15,726 nucleotides of DNA from Euperipatoides rowelli (lineage: Eukaryota > Onychophora > Udeonychophora > Euonychophora > Peripatopsidae). Position 1 is the stretch's first letter, and each line of letters starts with the position of its first letter. Of the stretch, positions 15,421-15,726 are shown in pieces. Under the pieces are notes generated by a model, which worked only from the letters and a program-made list of their open reading frames with translations, searched no databases and had not been told where the DNA came from. The stretch is taken from the NCBI GenBank assembly GCA_003024985.2, contig PXIH01S0013959.1, one strand, 5' to 3'. The position numbers and the translations under genes are program-made.

Positions 15421-15726
15421 CTGCCTTAATTTCCAGTCCAGGTGCTCTGAAAAAATATGGGTGCCCTGGTATTCACACCCACCAACCATACAAGAATTAG
15501 CCTACCATGTGGAGTATTCTATATCCAGTCCCAGGTAGTTTTTTTTGTAGCTGGATAATCTGCTGTATTTGGTAATTATACAGAGAGAGAGAGGTATCTG
15601 GTGTACCCAACACCAATATGAATTTTCAAATAGAGTGGGAAAAAATTATTAGAAGATGGAACAAATACAAATGTGTCGGACAACAACAGACTATAGTCCA
15701 GCGAGATTGTCCCTTGTCCTAATCTA
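15421..15726. other. Stretch with no recognised gene
   Basis: No coding frame is supported. A short GA-repeat GAGAGAGAGAG lies at about 15581-15592. The window ends without a recognisable boundary. Confidence 0.45.

Noticed and set aside
15065-15489. Three overlapping minus-strand frames of 62-84 codons
   Set aside because: They occupy different frames over the same bases, cross homopolymers and repeat-derived sequence, and show no domain.

Overview
This window is eukaryotic nuclear DNA, most likely from an arthropod and probably an insect. It is strongly A+T-rich, has many homopolymer tracts and one ambiguous base (8131), and contains no intact long reading frame. It is packed with decayed transposable elements. 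The types fit an insect genome: a Tc1/mariner element whose transposase starts with the 'FKFESVVAVQRKFKRVY' helix-turn-helix, hAT-type MITEs, a Ty3/gypsy-like gag-pol relic and two 5'-truncated LINE relics. No host gene can be named. The species assignment is inference only.

Layout. 1-939: A+T-rich, nothing recognised. 948-1317: a hAT-type MITE with a perfect 8-bp target duplication. About 1350-2908: a decayed Ty3/gypsy-like element in the order gag, CCHC zinc knuckle, protease-like region, reverse transcriptase. The RT is interrupted by a 705-bp hAT-type element (2909-3613, perfect 8-bp duplication) and again by a 1,225-bp mariner-like element (3681-4905, TA duplication). RT-like sequence resumes after each insertion, out to about 4970. 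5600-6145: a tandem array of about 161-bp units. 6440-6697: a small ORF behind a good splice acceptor. 6718-6959: a second hAT-type MITE. 7345-7800 (minus strand): a LINE ORF2 C-terminal relic. 7851-8011: a 23-bp minisatellite.

8045-8105 and 8432-8573: two candidate exons with matching splice sites and phase. The second is strikingly G+C- and CpG-rich for this window and is the best candidate for host coding sequence. 9320-9525: diverged repeats of about 50 bp. 10006-10723: a TA-flanked MITE. 11461-11926: two diverged copies of another repeat. 12092-13300: two internally deleted mariner-like copies with a LINE C-terminal relic (12449-12904) inside the first. 13654-13839: a near-perfect palindrome of about 186 bp. 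14281-14547: an element with perfect 29-bp terminal inverted repeats. About 15300-15400: a fragment sharing the A-tract core of the two hAT-type MITEs.

Most of the window therefore records successive transposon insertions, and several can be ordered in time by their target duplications. The strongest leads are the nested retroelement stack, the candidate exon at 8432-8573, the long hairpin at 13654-13839, and a core sequence shared by MITEs whose termini differ.
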